Assembly: GCA_947283485.1 (NCBI GenBank)
Contig: CAMYOU010000003.1
Coordinates: 1-64,000 of the forward strand
Direction of reading: 5' to 3'
Source of the DNA: an uncultured Peptostreptococcaceae bacterium
GTDB taxonomy: Bacteria; Bacillota; Clostridia; Tissierellales; Peptoniphilaceae
Length of the DNA stretch: 64,000 bases
In this document: positions 8,274 through 16,301 of the stretch, in pieces
Layout of the letters: the number at the start of each line of letters is the position of its first letter
Position numbering within the stretch: the stretch's first letter is position 1
Notes under the pieces: model-generated
What the model was told of the DNA's origin: nothing
What the model saw: the letters and a program-made list of their open reading frames with translations, nothing else
Databases searched by the model: none
Translations under genes and position numbers: made by a program

Positions 8274-8584
8274 GCGAACCTCCCCAATAGTTCATTGACC
8301 CCGTCGATAAAACGGTTCCACTCTTCGATCTGCACCCGGAAATTCTCCTTCCCCTCCGGTGTGAGCTTGTAATATTTCCGCGGGGGACCCGAGCCGGATT
8401 CCTTGAGATACGTCTCCACGAGACCCGCGTTGCTGAATCTTCTTAGAAGCGGATAGATCGTGCCTTCCGAGATATCCACATCTTTCGAAATCTCCTCCAC
8501 CAGCTCATAGCCGTAGCAGTCTCGGCTGTTTAGGAGAGCCAAGACCAGAATCTCCAGCACCCCTTTCTTAAATTGTATATTCAT
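8270..8584 (-). CDS. PadR family transcriptional regulator
   Basis: This 104-residue regulator is of the short PadR type. It has a winged helix domain (VLEILVLALLNSRDCYGYEL, then SEGTIYPLLRRFSNAGLVET) and the beta wing GPPRKYYKLTPEGKENF. PadR proteins bind inverted repeats and usually repress their own operon in response to stress compounds. The ATG at 8584 has GGGAGG upstream; a much longer reading frame upstream would run through the promoter and is discarded. A matching promoter and dyad lie at 8602-8634. Confidence 0.92.
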   Translation of the reverse strand: MNIQFKKGVLEILVLALLNSRDCYGYELVEEISKDVDISEGTIYPLLRRFSNAGLVETYLKESGSGPPRKYYKLTPEGKENFRVQIEEWNRFIDGVNELLGRFA

Positions 8585-8601
8585 GTTCGCCTCCCAAATG
8601 C

Positions 8602-8634
8602 ATAGTACCACCAGATACCTTATAATGCAAGATA
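8602..8634 (-). promoter_or_regulatory. padR operon promoter with overlapping dyad operator
   Basis: On the minus strand TTGCAT (8630-8625), 17 bases, TACTAT (8607-8602). A near-perfect inverted repeat TACCTT-N7-AAGATA (8616-8634) covers the -35 box, which is the expected place for an autorepressor such as PadR. Confidence 0.65.
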
Positions 8635-8660
8635 CTGTTGAAAGAAAAATACATGAACAT

Positions 8661-8690
8661 AAAAAAAGACGTCTGATCAGACGTCTTTTC
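8661..8690. terminator. Terminator of the iron-uptake operon
   Basis: AAAAGACGTCTGA and TCAGACGTCTTTT form a perfect palindrome with an extra run of T on the minus side, downstream of the substrate-binding protein gene. It insulates the padR promoter from the iron operon. Confidence 0.85.
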
Positions 8691-8735
8691 CCTCGCTGCA
8701 TAGATCATGGATCCTCTCTTGCAGCAGCACAATGA

Positions 8736-9779
8736 TTATTTTGCAATTTCAGGATGAATCGTTTTGACGATTTCTTCAAGCGCATCCAAAGTTTGCAGAC
8801 CCGGTCTGAGGCAAATGCCGGACACGATAATATACTGCTCTTTTTTTACGGCAGTGACATCTGCAAGTTCCGGAGTGGATTTGAGATAATCAATCTTTTC
8901 CTTTGCATCATTTTCTTTGTAATATTTGGTAACAAGGATATACTCGGGATTACGCGAAATAATTTCCTCAAGCGAAATACGTGCGTAGTTTTCTCCTAGA
9001 TCGCCGAAGATATTTTTGACATTCGCCATGGCGAAAAGAGAATCCAGTAGGTTCGCTCCGCCGACCGTGTAGAAAGTACCATCGTTCATATTGGTGTCAA
9101 AGTTAAATACAGTGGTTTCTTTCGTTTCTTTCAGTGCATCGGCGATTTTCTTTTCGCGAGCGCGAAGATCGGCAATCAATTTCTCTGCCTTGTCGGACAC
9201 ATTAAAGATTTTTCCAAGGTTTTGGATATCGTTATATACATTCTCAAGAGTCGGCTTTTCCACATAGGTTCCTTCAGAAGCATAGATATTGATCTTGTTT
9301 TCAATAAAATCCTGTATGTCTCCGACGTTGTTGGCATTAAACGCGTATGCCGTTCCGACAACTAGATCCGGTCCGACTTCCAGCACGCTTTCAAATCCCG
9401 GAACACCCTTATTCATTTTATCTTCCGGGAACAGCTTGATTGCGGATATTGCAGTACGATATTCGTCTTTCACTTCATCAATCGTGTTCATGGACGGAGC
9501 CAAAGCAACGATCTTATCGCCAAGTCCCAGTGCGACAAGGATCTGCGCCGATATGTAGTCGAGCGCAACGACCTTTTCCGGAGCTTTTGTGTACGAAAAA
9601 GTTTTGTCCAAGCTTTTTACTTCAATCGGATAATAAGATGTTTCTTTCTTCTCCTCTGCACTTACGATTTCCGTTTTTCCTGTTTCCGGGGAATCGGTCT
9701 TCCCCGATTGAGAATCGCATCCAGCAAAAAACGAACACGTTAATACCATTGCCAGTAAAACAGATACTGCTTTTTTCAT
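8736..9779 (-). CDS. Iron-siderophore/heme ABC transporter substrate-binding lipoprotein
   Basis: The 347-residue protein starts with a lipoprotein signal (hydrophobic stretch, FFAGC lipobox at about 17-21) and a Ser/Glu-rich linker. Two periplasmic-binding lobes of the FepB/BtuF class follow, joined by a long helix (about 185-215). EKVVALDYISAQILVALGLG and PDLVVGTAY are typical of the first lobe. It captures a ferric chelate, heme or corrinoid outside the membrane. It is the last gene of a five-gene operon, 41 bases after the ATPase gene. AT-ending codons are frequent compared with the flanking genes, suggesting acquisition. Confidence 0.88.
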   Translation of the reverse strand: MKKAVSVLLAMVLTCSFFAGCDSQSGKTDSPETGKTEIVSAEEKKETSYYPIEVKSLDKTFSYTKAPEKVVALDYISAQILVALGLGDKIVALAPSMNTIDEVKDEYRTAISAIKLFPEDKMNKGVPGFESVLEVGPDLVVGTAYAFNANNVGDIQDFIENKINIYASEGTYVEKPTLENVYNDIQNLGKIFNVSDKAEKLIADLRAREKKIADALKETKETTVFNFDTNMNDGTFYTVGGANLLDSLFAMANVKNIFGDLGENYARISLEEIISRNPEYILVTKYYKENDAKEKIDYLKSTPELADVTAVKKEQYIIVSGICLRPGLQTLDALEEIVKTIHPEIAK

Positions 9780-9820
9780 AAAGTTTCCTCCTTGTTCCGA
9801 ATCGCCGGAAATATTTTGCC

Positions 9821-10615
9821 CTATCGGGCACTCTTAACGCCGCGAAAGAGAATCCTCGGAACTCCTTCGCTTGAGTATATGATTTCTGAATCTACACGAA
9901 AAACATCTGCGAGCATCTCTTGTGTACATACCTCTACAGGCGAACCTTCGGCGACGATCTTGTGGTCTTTTAGAACATATAGATAGTCGCAAAATGCACA
10001 TGCTAAATTCAGTTCATGAAATACAGCAAAAATCGTCTTCCCCAATCCTTTGAGCGTATCCATCAGTGACCATTGATAGTGTACGTCCAAATGGTTTGTC
10101 GGTTCATCTAACAGAAGGATATCCGCTTCCTGAGCAAGCGATCTTGCAATAAGAACTCGCTGCTTCTCGCCTCCCGACAGAGAGGTGTAACCCCGATCCT
10201 CCATATGACGCATTCCGACGTGTTCAAGTGCATCTCGTGCAATTTCCATATCGCGTTTTGTATCTCCTTCAAACAACCCTTTGTGAGGCGAACGCCCCAT
10301 AAGAACCATTTCAAGGATCGTGTACGAAAACTCAGAGTTATTCTCTTGGCGCATCACGGTAATATTTTTTGCTGCATCTCTGAAACTGATGCTTTCAATC
10401 GCTCGTCCGTTTACATAAACAGTTTTTATGGGTGGAGGCAACGCACGGTATATGTGCCGCATCAGTGTCGTTTTGCCGCTTCCGTTAGGGCCTATCAAGC
10501 CTACGAATGAATGTTTCGGAACTTTCAAGGTGATTTCTTCTAAAATATTTTTTGAATGGATCGCGTAATTCAGGTTTGACACGCGAATTACATCCGATGA
10601 TGTCTTGTCGTGCAC
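9821..10615 (-). CDS. ABC transporter ATP-binding protein, FecE/FhuC type
   Basis: The 264-residue ATPase has Walker A GPNGSGKTTLM, signature LSGGEKQRVLIARSLAQ, Walker B ILLLDEPTNHLDVH and a switch His (AVFHELNLA). This is the layout of iron-siderophore, heme and B12 importers. It energises the adjacent permease. The GTG at 10615 is taken as start because AAAGGGGG lies 7 bases upstream, inside the end of the permease gene; the longer frame upstream only overlaps the permease. Four bases separate the two genes. Confidence 0.88.
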   Translation of the reverse strand: MHDKTSSDVIRVSNLNYAIHSKNILEEITLKVPKHSFVGLIGPNGSGKTTLMRHIYRALPPPIKTVYVNGRAIESISFRDAAKNITVMRQENNSEFSYTILEMVLMGRSPHKGLFEGDTKRDMEIARDALEHVGMRHMEDRGYTSLSGGEKQRVLIARSLAQEADILLLDEPTNHLDVHYQWSLMDTLKGLGKTIFAVFHELNLACAFCDYLYVLKDHKIVAEGSPVEVCTQEMLADVFRVDSEIIYSSEGVPRILFRGVKSAR

Positions 10616-10619
10616 TTTA

Positions 10620-11705
10620 TCACCCCCTTTCCATTTTTGATTGTCTCGCCAATAGCATGATGAAAAATGGTGCTCCGCACATGGCTGTAAAAATTCCAAT
10701 GGGAAGTTCTGCAGGTGCCATGATATAGCGAGCAAACATGTCCATCCAAACAAGGAAAATTGCCCCGGTAAAAAAAGAAATGGGAATTAACTTCCGATGA
10801 TCCGGTCCAACAATCAATCTGACCACATGCGGAATCACAAAACCGACAAGCCCGATCAAGCCACAATTGGAAACGATGACGCCCGTCACAACGGCAACCG
10901 TAACGGCAGTAAAACGCTTAAGATTGGAGGGATTCACCCCCATGCTGATGGCGGTTTCATCACCCAGAGAAATTAAATTATATGCCCTTGCCCTGAGAAA
11001 AAGAGCAAATAGTCCCGCGATACTGATCGCTATTGGCAATGCGATATTGTTCCATCGCCCACCGGAAGCACTCCCCATCATCCACAAAGTAATATTGCGC
11101 GTAGCATGCTCTGTGGACAATGTGATAAAGAGTTGAGAAATGGCGGTAAGCATAACATTGATTGCCATGCCCGATAGAACTAGTCTCGACCCGGACGATG
11201 TTTTCCCAATTCCTCCGATAGCGAACACGAGAAGCATGGAAGCAAGCGCACCGACGAAAGATACGGCGGATATCGTCGCCCTGGACACCACCATCACTCC
11301 GCTTAGAAAAAAAGCAAAACTTACCATCACGGATGCCCCGCTTGATACACCTAAAATATATGGATCGGCAAGCACATTTTGTGTTACTGCCTGCATGGCG
11401 GCACCGCAGATGGCGAGTCCGCCTCCCGCGGCAAGTGCCAGCAGAACTCTGGGAAGTCGCAGATTCCAAACAATATAAAACGCCGATGACGGCACTCCTT
11501 CGATCGCGATGCCGAAGAGCTTATTTTTCAGCACATCCAGAACGGAAGAGACAGAAAGATCCGATGAGCCGAAAATAATTCCGCACAGGATCGTAAAGAG
11601 TAGTATGACACTTAGGAATAATACGAACAATATCGTTTTTGCAATTCGCGTCCGTACATCCATACCATTCGTTTGAAACCCATTCTTATTCAACATATTC
11701 TTCAC
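10620..11705 (-). CDS. FecCD/BtuC family iron ABC permease
   Basis: About 361 residues with nine to ten membrane helices. The family segments are LRLPRVLLALAAGGGLAICG, AMQAVTQNVLADPYILGVSS and GLIGLVGFVIPHVVRLIVG. BtuC-type permeases form a dimer that takes substrate from the binding protein. The GTG at 11705 is preferred, with AAGGAG 7 bases upstream; an ATG at 11696 is possible. It overlaps the upstream exporter gene by 20 bases, so the operon is tightly coupled. Confidence 0.88.
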   Translation of the reverse strand: MKNMLNKNGFQTNGMDVRTRIAKTILFVLFLSVILLFTILCGIIFGSSDLSVSSVLDVLKNKLFGIAIEGVPSSAFYIVWNLRLPRVLLALAAGGGLAICGAAMQAVTQNVLADPYILGVSSGASVMVSFAFFLSGVMVVSRATISAVSFVGALASMLLVFAIGGIGKTSSGSRLVLSGMAINVMLTAISQLFITLSTEHATRNITLWMMGSASGGRWNNIALPIAISIAGLFALFLRARAYNLISLGDETAISMGVNPSNLKRFTAVTVAVVTGVIVSNCGLIGLVGFVIPHVVRLIVGPDHRKLIPISFFTGAIFLVWMDMFARYIMAPAELPIGIFTAMCGAPFFIMLLARQSKMERG

Positions 11706-13464
11706 CAATTAGCTCCTTAAAATAAGGACATGTATCCAATAAAAGCGAATAGCTGCCATTGCCGACTACACATCCGTCCCGTATCACAACAACGCGGTCA
11801 GCAGCCCTCATGGTCGAGACCCTGTGCGCAATCACAAGCGTTGCCCTCCCTGCTTTGATCCGCTCTACCGCCTCATTGATACGCTTCTCATTCTCCGAAT
11901 CAAGATTGGCTGAGATTTCATCGAGAATCAAAATCGGAGAATCTTTCAAAAACGCTTGTGCAATCGATAATCGTTGTTTTTCCCCTCCGGACAATTTCAA
12001 CCCTCGTTCTCCCACAACCGTCTCATATTTGTCCGGCAACCTGTTAATAAAGGAAGCCGCTTGTGCGTCCGCCGCCGCTTGGTACAAGCTTGATACGTGC
12101 GCCTCGGGATTCGCGAGCAGTAAATTTTTTTCAATACTCATATTGAATAGATACGCTTCCTGCGGAACAATGGTCACAAGTTTTCTAAGAGACTTCATAC
12201 GCATCGATCGAATGTCTACATTGTTGATTTCAATACTGCCGGAATCTACATCCCAGAATCGCTGCAATAATTTTGCGACCGTGCTCTTCCCGCTGCCGGA
12301 CGCTCCAACGAGCGCAACCGTTTCACCCGTAGAAAATTCAAAAGACAGCCCCTTTAAGACTCGATTCGTTTGTCTCCCATGATCCTCAGGATAGGAAAAA
12401 TGCACGTCTTTCAATACGACGCGTATCCGATGATCTCCATTTTTATCGCCGCCTAGAACGCTCTCGACACTCTTTTCTCCATGATCGATAACGACACTTT
12501 GACTCTGGAATAGATCAAAGAGACGTTTTGCCGCACTGAAGATCAGTCCGTAATTGGTACTCATTGTCAATGCGTCCATGATGGGAGAAAAAACTGCGGA
12601 ACAAAGTATAAAAATCGGTATGAGTTGCGAAATGGATATTCTTCCGTTGATGGCAAGCATCAATGCAATGAATTGCCCCGCCAAGCTTCCAACCCCCACA
12701 ATCATCTGGAAAAGGCGCATCTCATCGGCACTTCGCAGGGCATACCGCATCTGTGCATCATGATACTTTTCATTCACTTCGGAAAAACGGCGAAAAAAGT
12801 TCTGCTGCCACTGAAACGAAATGATATCCTTTAAGCCCTGTACTCCATCAATCATTTGTGCGTTGAGATTTGCAAACTGCTTCCGCATATCGGAACCCTG
12901 CTCATTTGACTTATGGATCCCAAAGATCGGTATCAGAATGAGTGCAAACACAAACGGCAATAATGACAGTGTGATGATCGGCGAAATCATCCACAAAACT
13001 ACAAAAACCATGAACGGTATCATGCATGCGGTCATGATCTGCCCTATCGTATGTGCGTAAAACCACTCCAATATTTCAACGTCCTCAAGAACAATGCTTA
13101 TAAGTTCCCCACTCTGTCTGGCTTCCATACCCGCCGGAGCAATCTCATCGATTTTTCGATAGGCTGCACTACGTAACTTCGCCAGAATCCGATACGCCAT
13201 GTCGTGCGAAATCAGAACATTCAAATACGACATGATAACAAGCCCAAGAATCATTGCCAATACAACGAAAAACCATTGCCGAATATTGTGAATCTTTCCC
13301 GTGGCAGTCAACCCTATCATGTACGAAAGCGTGACACTCAATACAATCGGCAATATTTTGTAGAGAAGATTGGCGAGAGCGGATAGGACGAGATATCTCC
13401 ACATTCCTTTCACGTACCGCATCAATTTTAAGACATGCTCTATTCTTCCAATTGATTGCTCCAT
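11686..13464 (-). CDS. ABC transporter, fused permease/ATPase (YbtQ/IrtB-like)
   Basis: The 592-residue half-transporter has six membrane helices (about 20-320) and a C-terminal ATPase with Walker A GASGSGKSTVAKLL, signature LSGGEKQRLSIAQAF and Walker B ILILDEISANLD. Paired proteins of this kind in siderophore loci (YbtPQ of Yersinia, IrtAB of mycobacteria) import ferric siderophore despite an exporter fold. Next to FecCD, ATPase and binding-protein genes this role is likely, but export of a peptide or siderophore is not excluded. AGGGGG precedes ATG 13464. The gene lies 9 bases after its partner. Confidence 0.87.
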   Translation of the reverse strand: MEQSIGRIEHVLKLMRYVKGMWRYLVLSALANLLYKILPIVLSVTLSYMIGLTATGKIHNIRQWFFVVLAMILGLVIMSYLNVLISHDMAYRILAKLRSAAYRKIDEIAPAGMEARQSGELISIVLEDVEILEWFYAHTIGQIMTACMIPFMVFVVLWMISPIITLSLLPFVFALILIPIFGIHKSNEQGSDMRKQFANLNAQMIDGVQGLKDIISFQWQQNFFRRFSEVNEKYHDAQMRYALRSADEMRLFQMIVGVGSLAGQFIALMLAINGRISISQLIPIFILCSAVFSPIMDALTMSTNYGLIFSAAKRLFDLFQSQSVVIDHGEKSVESVLGGDKNGDHRIRVVLKDVHFSYPEDHGRQTNRVLKGLSFEFSTGETVALVGASGSGKSTVAKLLQRFWDVDSGSIEINNVDIRSMRMKSLRKLVTIVPQEAYLFNMSIEKNLLLANPEAHVSSLYQAAADAQAASFINRLPDKYETVVGERGLKLSGGEKQRLSIAQAFLKDSPILILDEISANLDSENEKRINEAVERIKAGRATLVIAHRVSTMRAADRVVVIRDGCVVGNGSYSLLLDTCPYFKELIGEEYVE

Positions 13465-13473
13465 ATGAACCCC

Positions 13474-15213
13474 CTAAAAACCGATCCCCATGAGTGCGTG
13501 ATATTCAGGAGACGATTGGCTCAGTGTTTCATGCGTGCCGGCAGCCAGAATCTTTCCATTGCCCACGATGATAATTTGATCCGCCTGTTGAATCGTTGCA
13601 AGTCGATGTGCAATCACCAGAGAAGTCTTCTCTCGCCTCAACTCGTTAAAACTTTTTTGTATATCGCGTTCATTCTTTCGGTCAAGACTGGAGGTTGCCT
13701 CGTCAAATATCAGAATCGGAGCATCTTTCAAAATGGCTCTTGCGATAGCCAGTCTCTGACGCTCTCCTCCGGAAAACCTCATGCCGTTTTCTCCTAGCTG
13801 CGTATCATAGCCCATGGGAAGCGTCTCGATAAAAGTATGTAGATTGGCTCTTTTCGCAGCACTTATGACTTCCTCTCTGCTTGCATCCGGACGCCCGAGT
13901 ACTATGTTTTCGTATACCGTGCCGTAAAAAATATGACAATCCTGCCAGACAGCGGAAATCATGCTTTGAACCGCATTGACAGTCTGTTCGCTCATTTTCA
14001 TTTTTCCAACGTGAATTTCTCCGCTTCCGACAGGATAAAACCCCGCAAGAAGATGTGCAATCGTAGACTTCCCTCCTCCGGATGCACCCACAAGTGCAAC
14101 CATTGTGCGGTTGGGAATCGTAAAGTTTATGTCTTCCAAAGAAAAATCCCCGCCGTAAGAAAAAGAAACATGTTGAAACTCAATATCTCCGTCAAAGATA
14201 CATTTTTTGGAATCCGATCCTATATCGTCCTTTGCTTTCGCCAGCGAAAAAGTAGGCTTCTTGGTCAACAATTCATGGATCGAATAGGAAGCCGTGATCC
14301 CGCGATAGCCCATATGCCACGCGTTTCCCAGCTTTGCCATGGGCGCAAAGCATGCAGCGGCAAGAAATAGTGTAAAAATCAATCCCTCCGGAGGGAGGAC
14401 ACCGCGAGCGGCGCGCACCGTGGCTGTAGCAACCGACAACGCACTTCCCGCTTGGAGAAAGAACTCAAGGACGCCATTTTCCAGCATCGTGATACGAAGT
14501 TGTGCCATAATCGCTCTCCTGAATGCTTCACCTTTTTCATCGATGTATGCACAACGCTGTTCATTGGCGTTGAATGCCTTGAGCGTGGTAATTCCTTGAA
14601 TGCTGTCGAGACAATCCGAATAATAATCACCATATGCTTTCCATTCTTGGAGACCGCGATCCTTCATGAATTTGTAAAAGAACATTGGACAAAACATCAT
14701 CCCCAAGCACGACACAAGACATATACCTGCCGTGACGACATCAATCATAAAAAGACCGGCAATCACGAGAACCGCATTCAGCATTGCTGAACCGGATGCA
14801 GGAAGATAGAGCGTGTAGTAATTACTCAACCACTCGACTTTATTGGAAATCGTATTTGCCACCTCACCCGTACGAGAAATCGTCGTGTAAGCAGGACCGA
14901 GTTCAAATAGTTTATTCAGCAAATCTTTTCGAATTTGCGTCTTAATGATCCGACTGCTCCGATTTGCCGAAGATACCTTCCTTTTATAAAGCACGAATTG
15001 TACAAATAAGAGAAATGCAACAATCACCAACGGTTGATATCCATATTGAAATAGAAAAATCGGCTTTCGGAAAAGAGCAATCCGTATGGCACAAGCACCA
15101 AGCACGGATATTGCCGCCCCCGTTATTGTCCACATCAGTTCAAGAAAGCAAGACAAAAAAACGTACCGCTTGCACCGCCTCATAAATTCAATCAAATGTT
15201 TGTTAATAAACAT
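13474..15213 (-). CDS. ABC transporter, fused permease/ATPase (YbtP/IrtA-like)
   Basis: First gene of the iron operon: 579 residues, six membrane helices followed by an ATPase domain with Walker A GASGGGKSTIAHLL, signature FSGGERQRLAIARAI and Walker B ILIFDEATSSLD. It most likely forms a heterodimer with the next gene product; both ATP sites look intact. GAGGGGA precedes ATG 15213. A DtxR-like palindrome lies about 100 bases upstream. Codon use is richer in A/T-ending codons than in the genes before 8.6 kb. Confidence 0.87.
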   Translation of the reverse strand: MFINKHLIEFMRRCKRYVFLSCFLELMWTITGAAISVLGACAIRIALFRKPIFLFQYGYQPLVIVAFLLFVQFVLYKRKVSSANRSSRIIKTQIRKDLLNKLFELGPAYTTISRTGEVANTISNKVEWLSNYYTLYLPASGSAMLNAVLVIAGLFMIDVVTAGICLVSCLGMMFCPMFFYKFMKDRGLQEWKAYGDYYSDCLDSIQGITTLKAFNANEQRCAYIDEKGEAFRRAIMAQLRITMLENGVLEFFLQAGSALSVATATVRAARGVLPPEGLIFTLFLAAACFAPMAKLGNAWHMGYRGITASYSIHELLTKKPTFSLAKAKDDIGSDSKKCIFDGDIEFQHVSFSYGGDFSLEDINFTIPNRTMVALVGASGGGKSTIAHLLAGFYPVGSGEIHVGKMKMSEQTVNAVQSMISAVWQDCHIFYGTVYENIVLGRPDASREEVISAAKRANLHTFIETLPMGYDTQLGENGMRFSGGERQRLAIARAILKDAPILIFDEATSSLDRKNERDIQKSFNELRREKTSLVIAHRLATIQQADQIIIVGNGKILAAGTHETLSQSSPEYHALMGIGF

Positions 15214-15313
15214 CTATTCCCCTCAATTCGTGATTTTTAGCTACACCATTTTCACTCTTATTAGCCAGCGTGTATCCGGTGTCCGGAGAACTTGAACGGT
15301 ATTTCAAAATTTA

Positions 15314-15327
15314 TTAGCATTAGCTAA
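15314..15327. promoter_or_regulatory. DtxR/IdeR-like palindrome upstream of the iron operon
   Basis: TTAGC-ATTA-GCTAA is a perfect inverted repeat with the TTAG...CTAA ends typical of DtxR-family iron or manganese regulator boxes. It lies 101 bases before the first iron gene. A second half-like element (TTATTAGCCAGC) occurs at 15258-15270. No clear promoter was assigned nearby. Confidence 0.45.
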
Positions 15328-15420
15328 CTTTGGCGCATCGTATCATTTTTCTTTTTTTGATTCTACTCCATAAACATAGTGTCGCTGTCAAAAACATGAT
15401 TTTACGCTTGACCATGCATA

Positions 15421-15603
15421 TAGGATGGCATCGCTCTAACAAATCCAAAGATTCCTGCCTCGTCATGCGAACCTCTCCAATCATTTTTTCCTCCGTCGAA
15501 TAAGCACTTCTATTCCTCGATCCGCACCCCGACATTCTCTTTTCTCTCCGGTGTGCGTTTGTAGTAGTTCCGCAGGGGGATACGAGCCGGATTCCTGCGA
15601 CAA
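15421..15603 (-). pseudogene. Decayed copy of the padR/DUF1700 junction
   Basis: Read against the intact locus at 8235-8410, this stretch matches most positions: the 3' third of padR followed by the first codons of a DUF1700 gene (MTRQESLDLLERCHPI compared with MKKHEFLDLLRFYLEP). In the padR part an extra base after CCCCC breaks the frame, and the DUF1700 part soon loses similarity. It is in the same orientation as the intact copy, so the iron operon sits between direct repeats of one locus. A 71-codon frame across it (15320-15535) is not a real gene. Confidence 0.8.
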
Positions 15604-15604
15604 C

Positions 15605-15641
15605 AAAAAAGACGTCTTACACTATGAAGACGTCTTTTTTT
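15605..15641. terminator. Bidirectional terminator beside the padR relic
   Basis: AAAAAAGACGTCTT and AAGACGTCTTTTTTT pair around ACACTATG. It shares its core with the hairpins at 6833 and 8661 and serves the minus-strand lipoprotein gene upstream. Confidence 0.8.
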
Positions 15642-15735
15642 CTTGAATTATTATCTAAGTGCAACAAAAAACGATTCACCGTTTTCCGGTACTATGAAGT
15701 CGGCGAAAACCAATCTACCGGGAGGAATGAAAAAA

Positions 15736-16068
15736 CTATTGATCAATCATTTTTTCATAAATTTCCTTTATCTCCTTTGCAAGTTCCGCATATCCTTGAT
15801 CACTTCTTGAAGTTGATCCTTGGATAAGGAGATCAAAATCTTTTTTGACATACTCTGCCAATTCTTTTTCTGTAAGTACTTCTTTCAAATGGCTATCTAC
15901 TTTTAAACCATTTTCCTTAAATACCTTAAACAAATCTTCCGCTTTCATTGTTTCAAGCTGTTCTTTGTTGTACCTGATGTCATGATTCCTACAACCAGTA
16001 CTCAAGACTATTCCGAAACAGAAGATACCAATCAGAACTGCACAAACAATACGCTTAGCATTATTCAT
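15736..16068 (-). CDS. Small lipoprotein of unknown function
   Basis: The 110-residue protein has a lipoprotein signal with LSTGC at about 22-26. The rest is a charged helical domain with Lys/Glu-rich segments (EQLETMKAEDLFKVFKENG, then LTEKELAEYVKKDFD). I do not recognise a family. GGAGG precedes the ATG at 16068. It lies in an AT-rich patch between the padR relic and the RhuM gene, so it may have come with that patch. A terminator follows 95 bases past its stop. Confidence 0.75.
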   Translation of the reverse strand: MNNAKRIVCAVLIGIFCFGIVLSTGCRNHDIRYNKEQLETMKAEDLFKVFKENGLKVDSHLKEVLTEKELAEYVKKDFDLLIQGSTSRSDQGYAELAKEIKEIYEKMIDQ

Positions 16069-16187
16069 ATTAACCTCCTACACTTTAATCGATCAACACG
16101 ATTTTAAGCAAAACCATCACCGTTTTTATATCTTTCATGTCTGAACCGAAAAACGCCCTATGAAGTTTATCATTCCCTTGAGTTGCA

Positions 16188-16206
16188 CTTGACTTGACAA
16201 TTCAAG
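16188..16206. repeat. 19-bp dyad motif, copy 1
   Basis: CTTGACTTGACAATTCAAG contains the inverted repeat CTTGA-N4-TCAAG. A copy differing at one position lies at 57567-57585. It lies in the 233-base AT-rich gap between the lipoprotein and RhuM genes, in which I see no other feature. Confidence 0.6.
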
Positions 16207-16301
16207 CTTGATGAATGGAATCGTTCGTGTCTCTTACCGCATATCTTTTGATCCGATCGTCAACTTTCCTGGAGAGCAATCCGTCGTATGCGTCTATTCC
16301 G

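Noticed and set aside
15320..15535. 71-codon minus-strand open frame
   Set aside because: It crosses a frameshifted copy of the padR/DUF1700 junction and has no ribosome binding site; it is part of the relic.
16207..16301. About 30 open codons after the RhuM gene (product with DAYDGLLSRKVDDRIKRYAV)
   Set aside because: No start codon with a binding site and no recognised family; kept only as a possible fragment.
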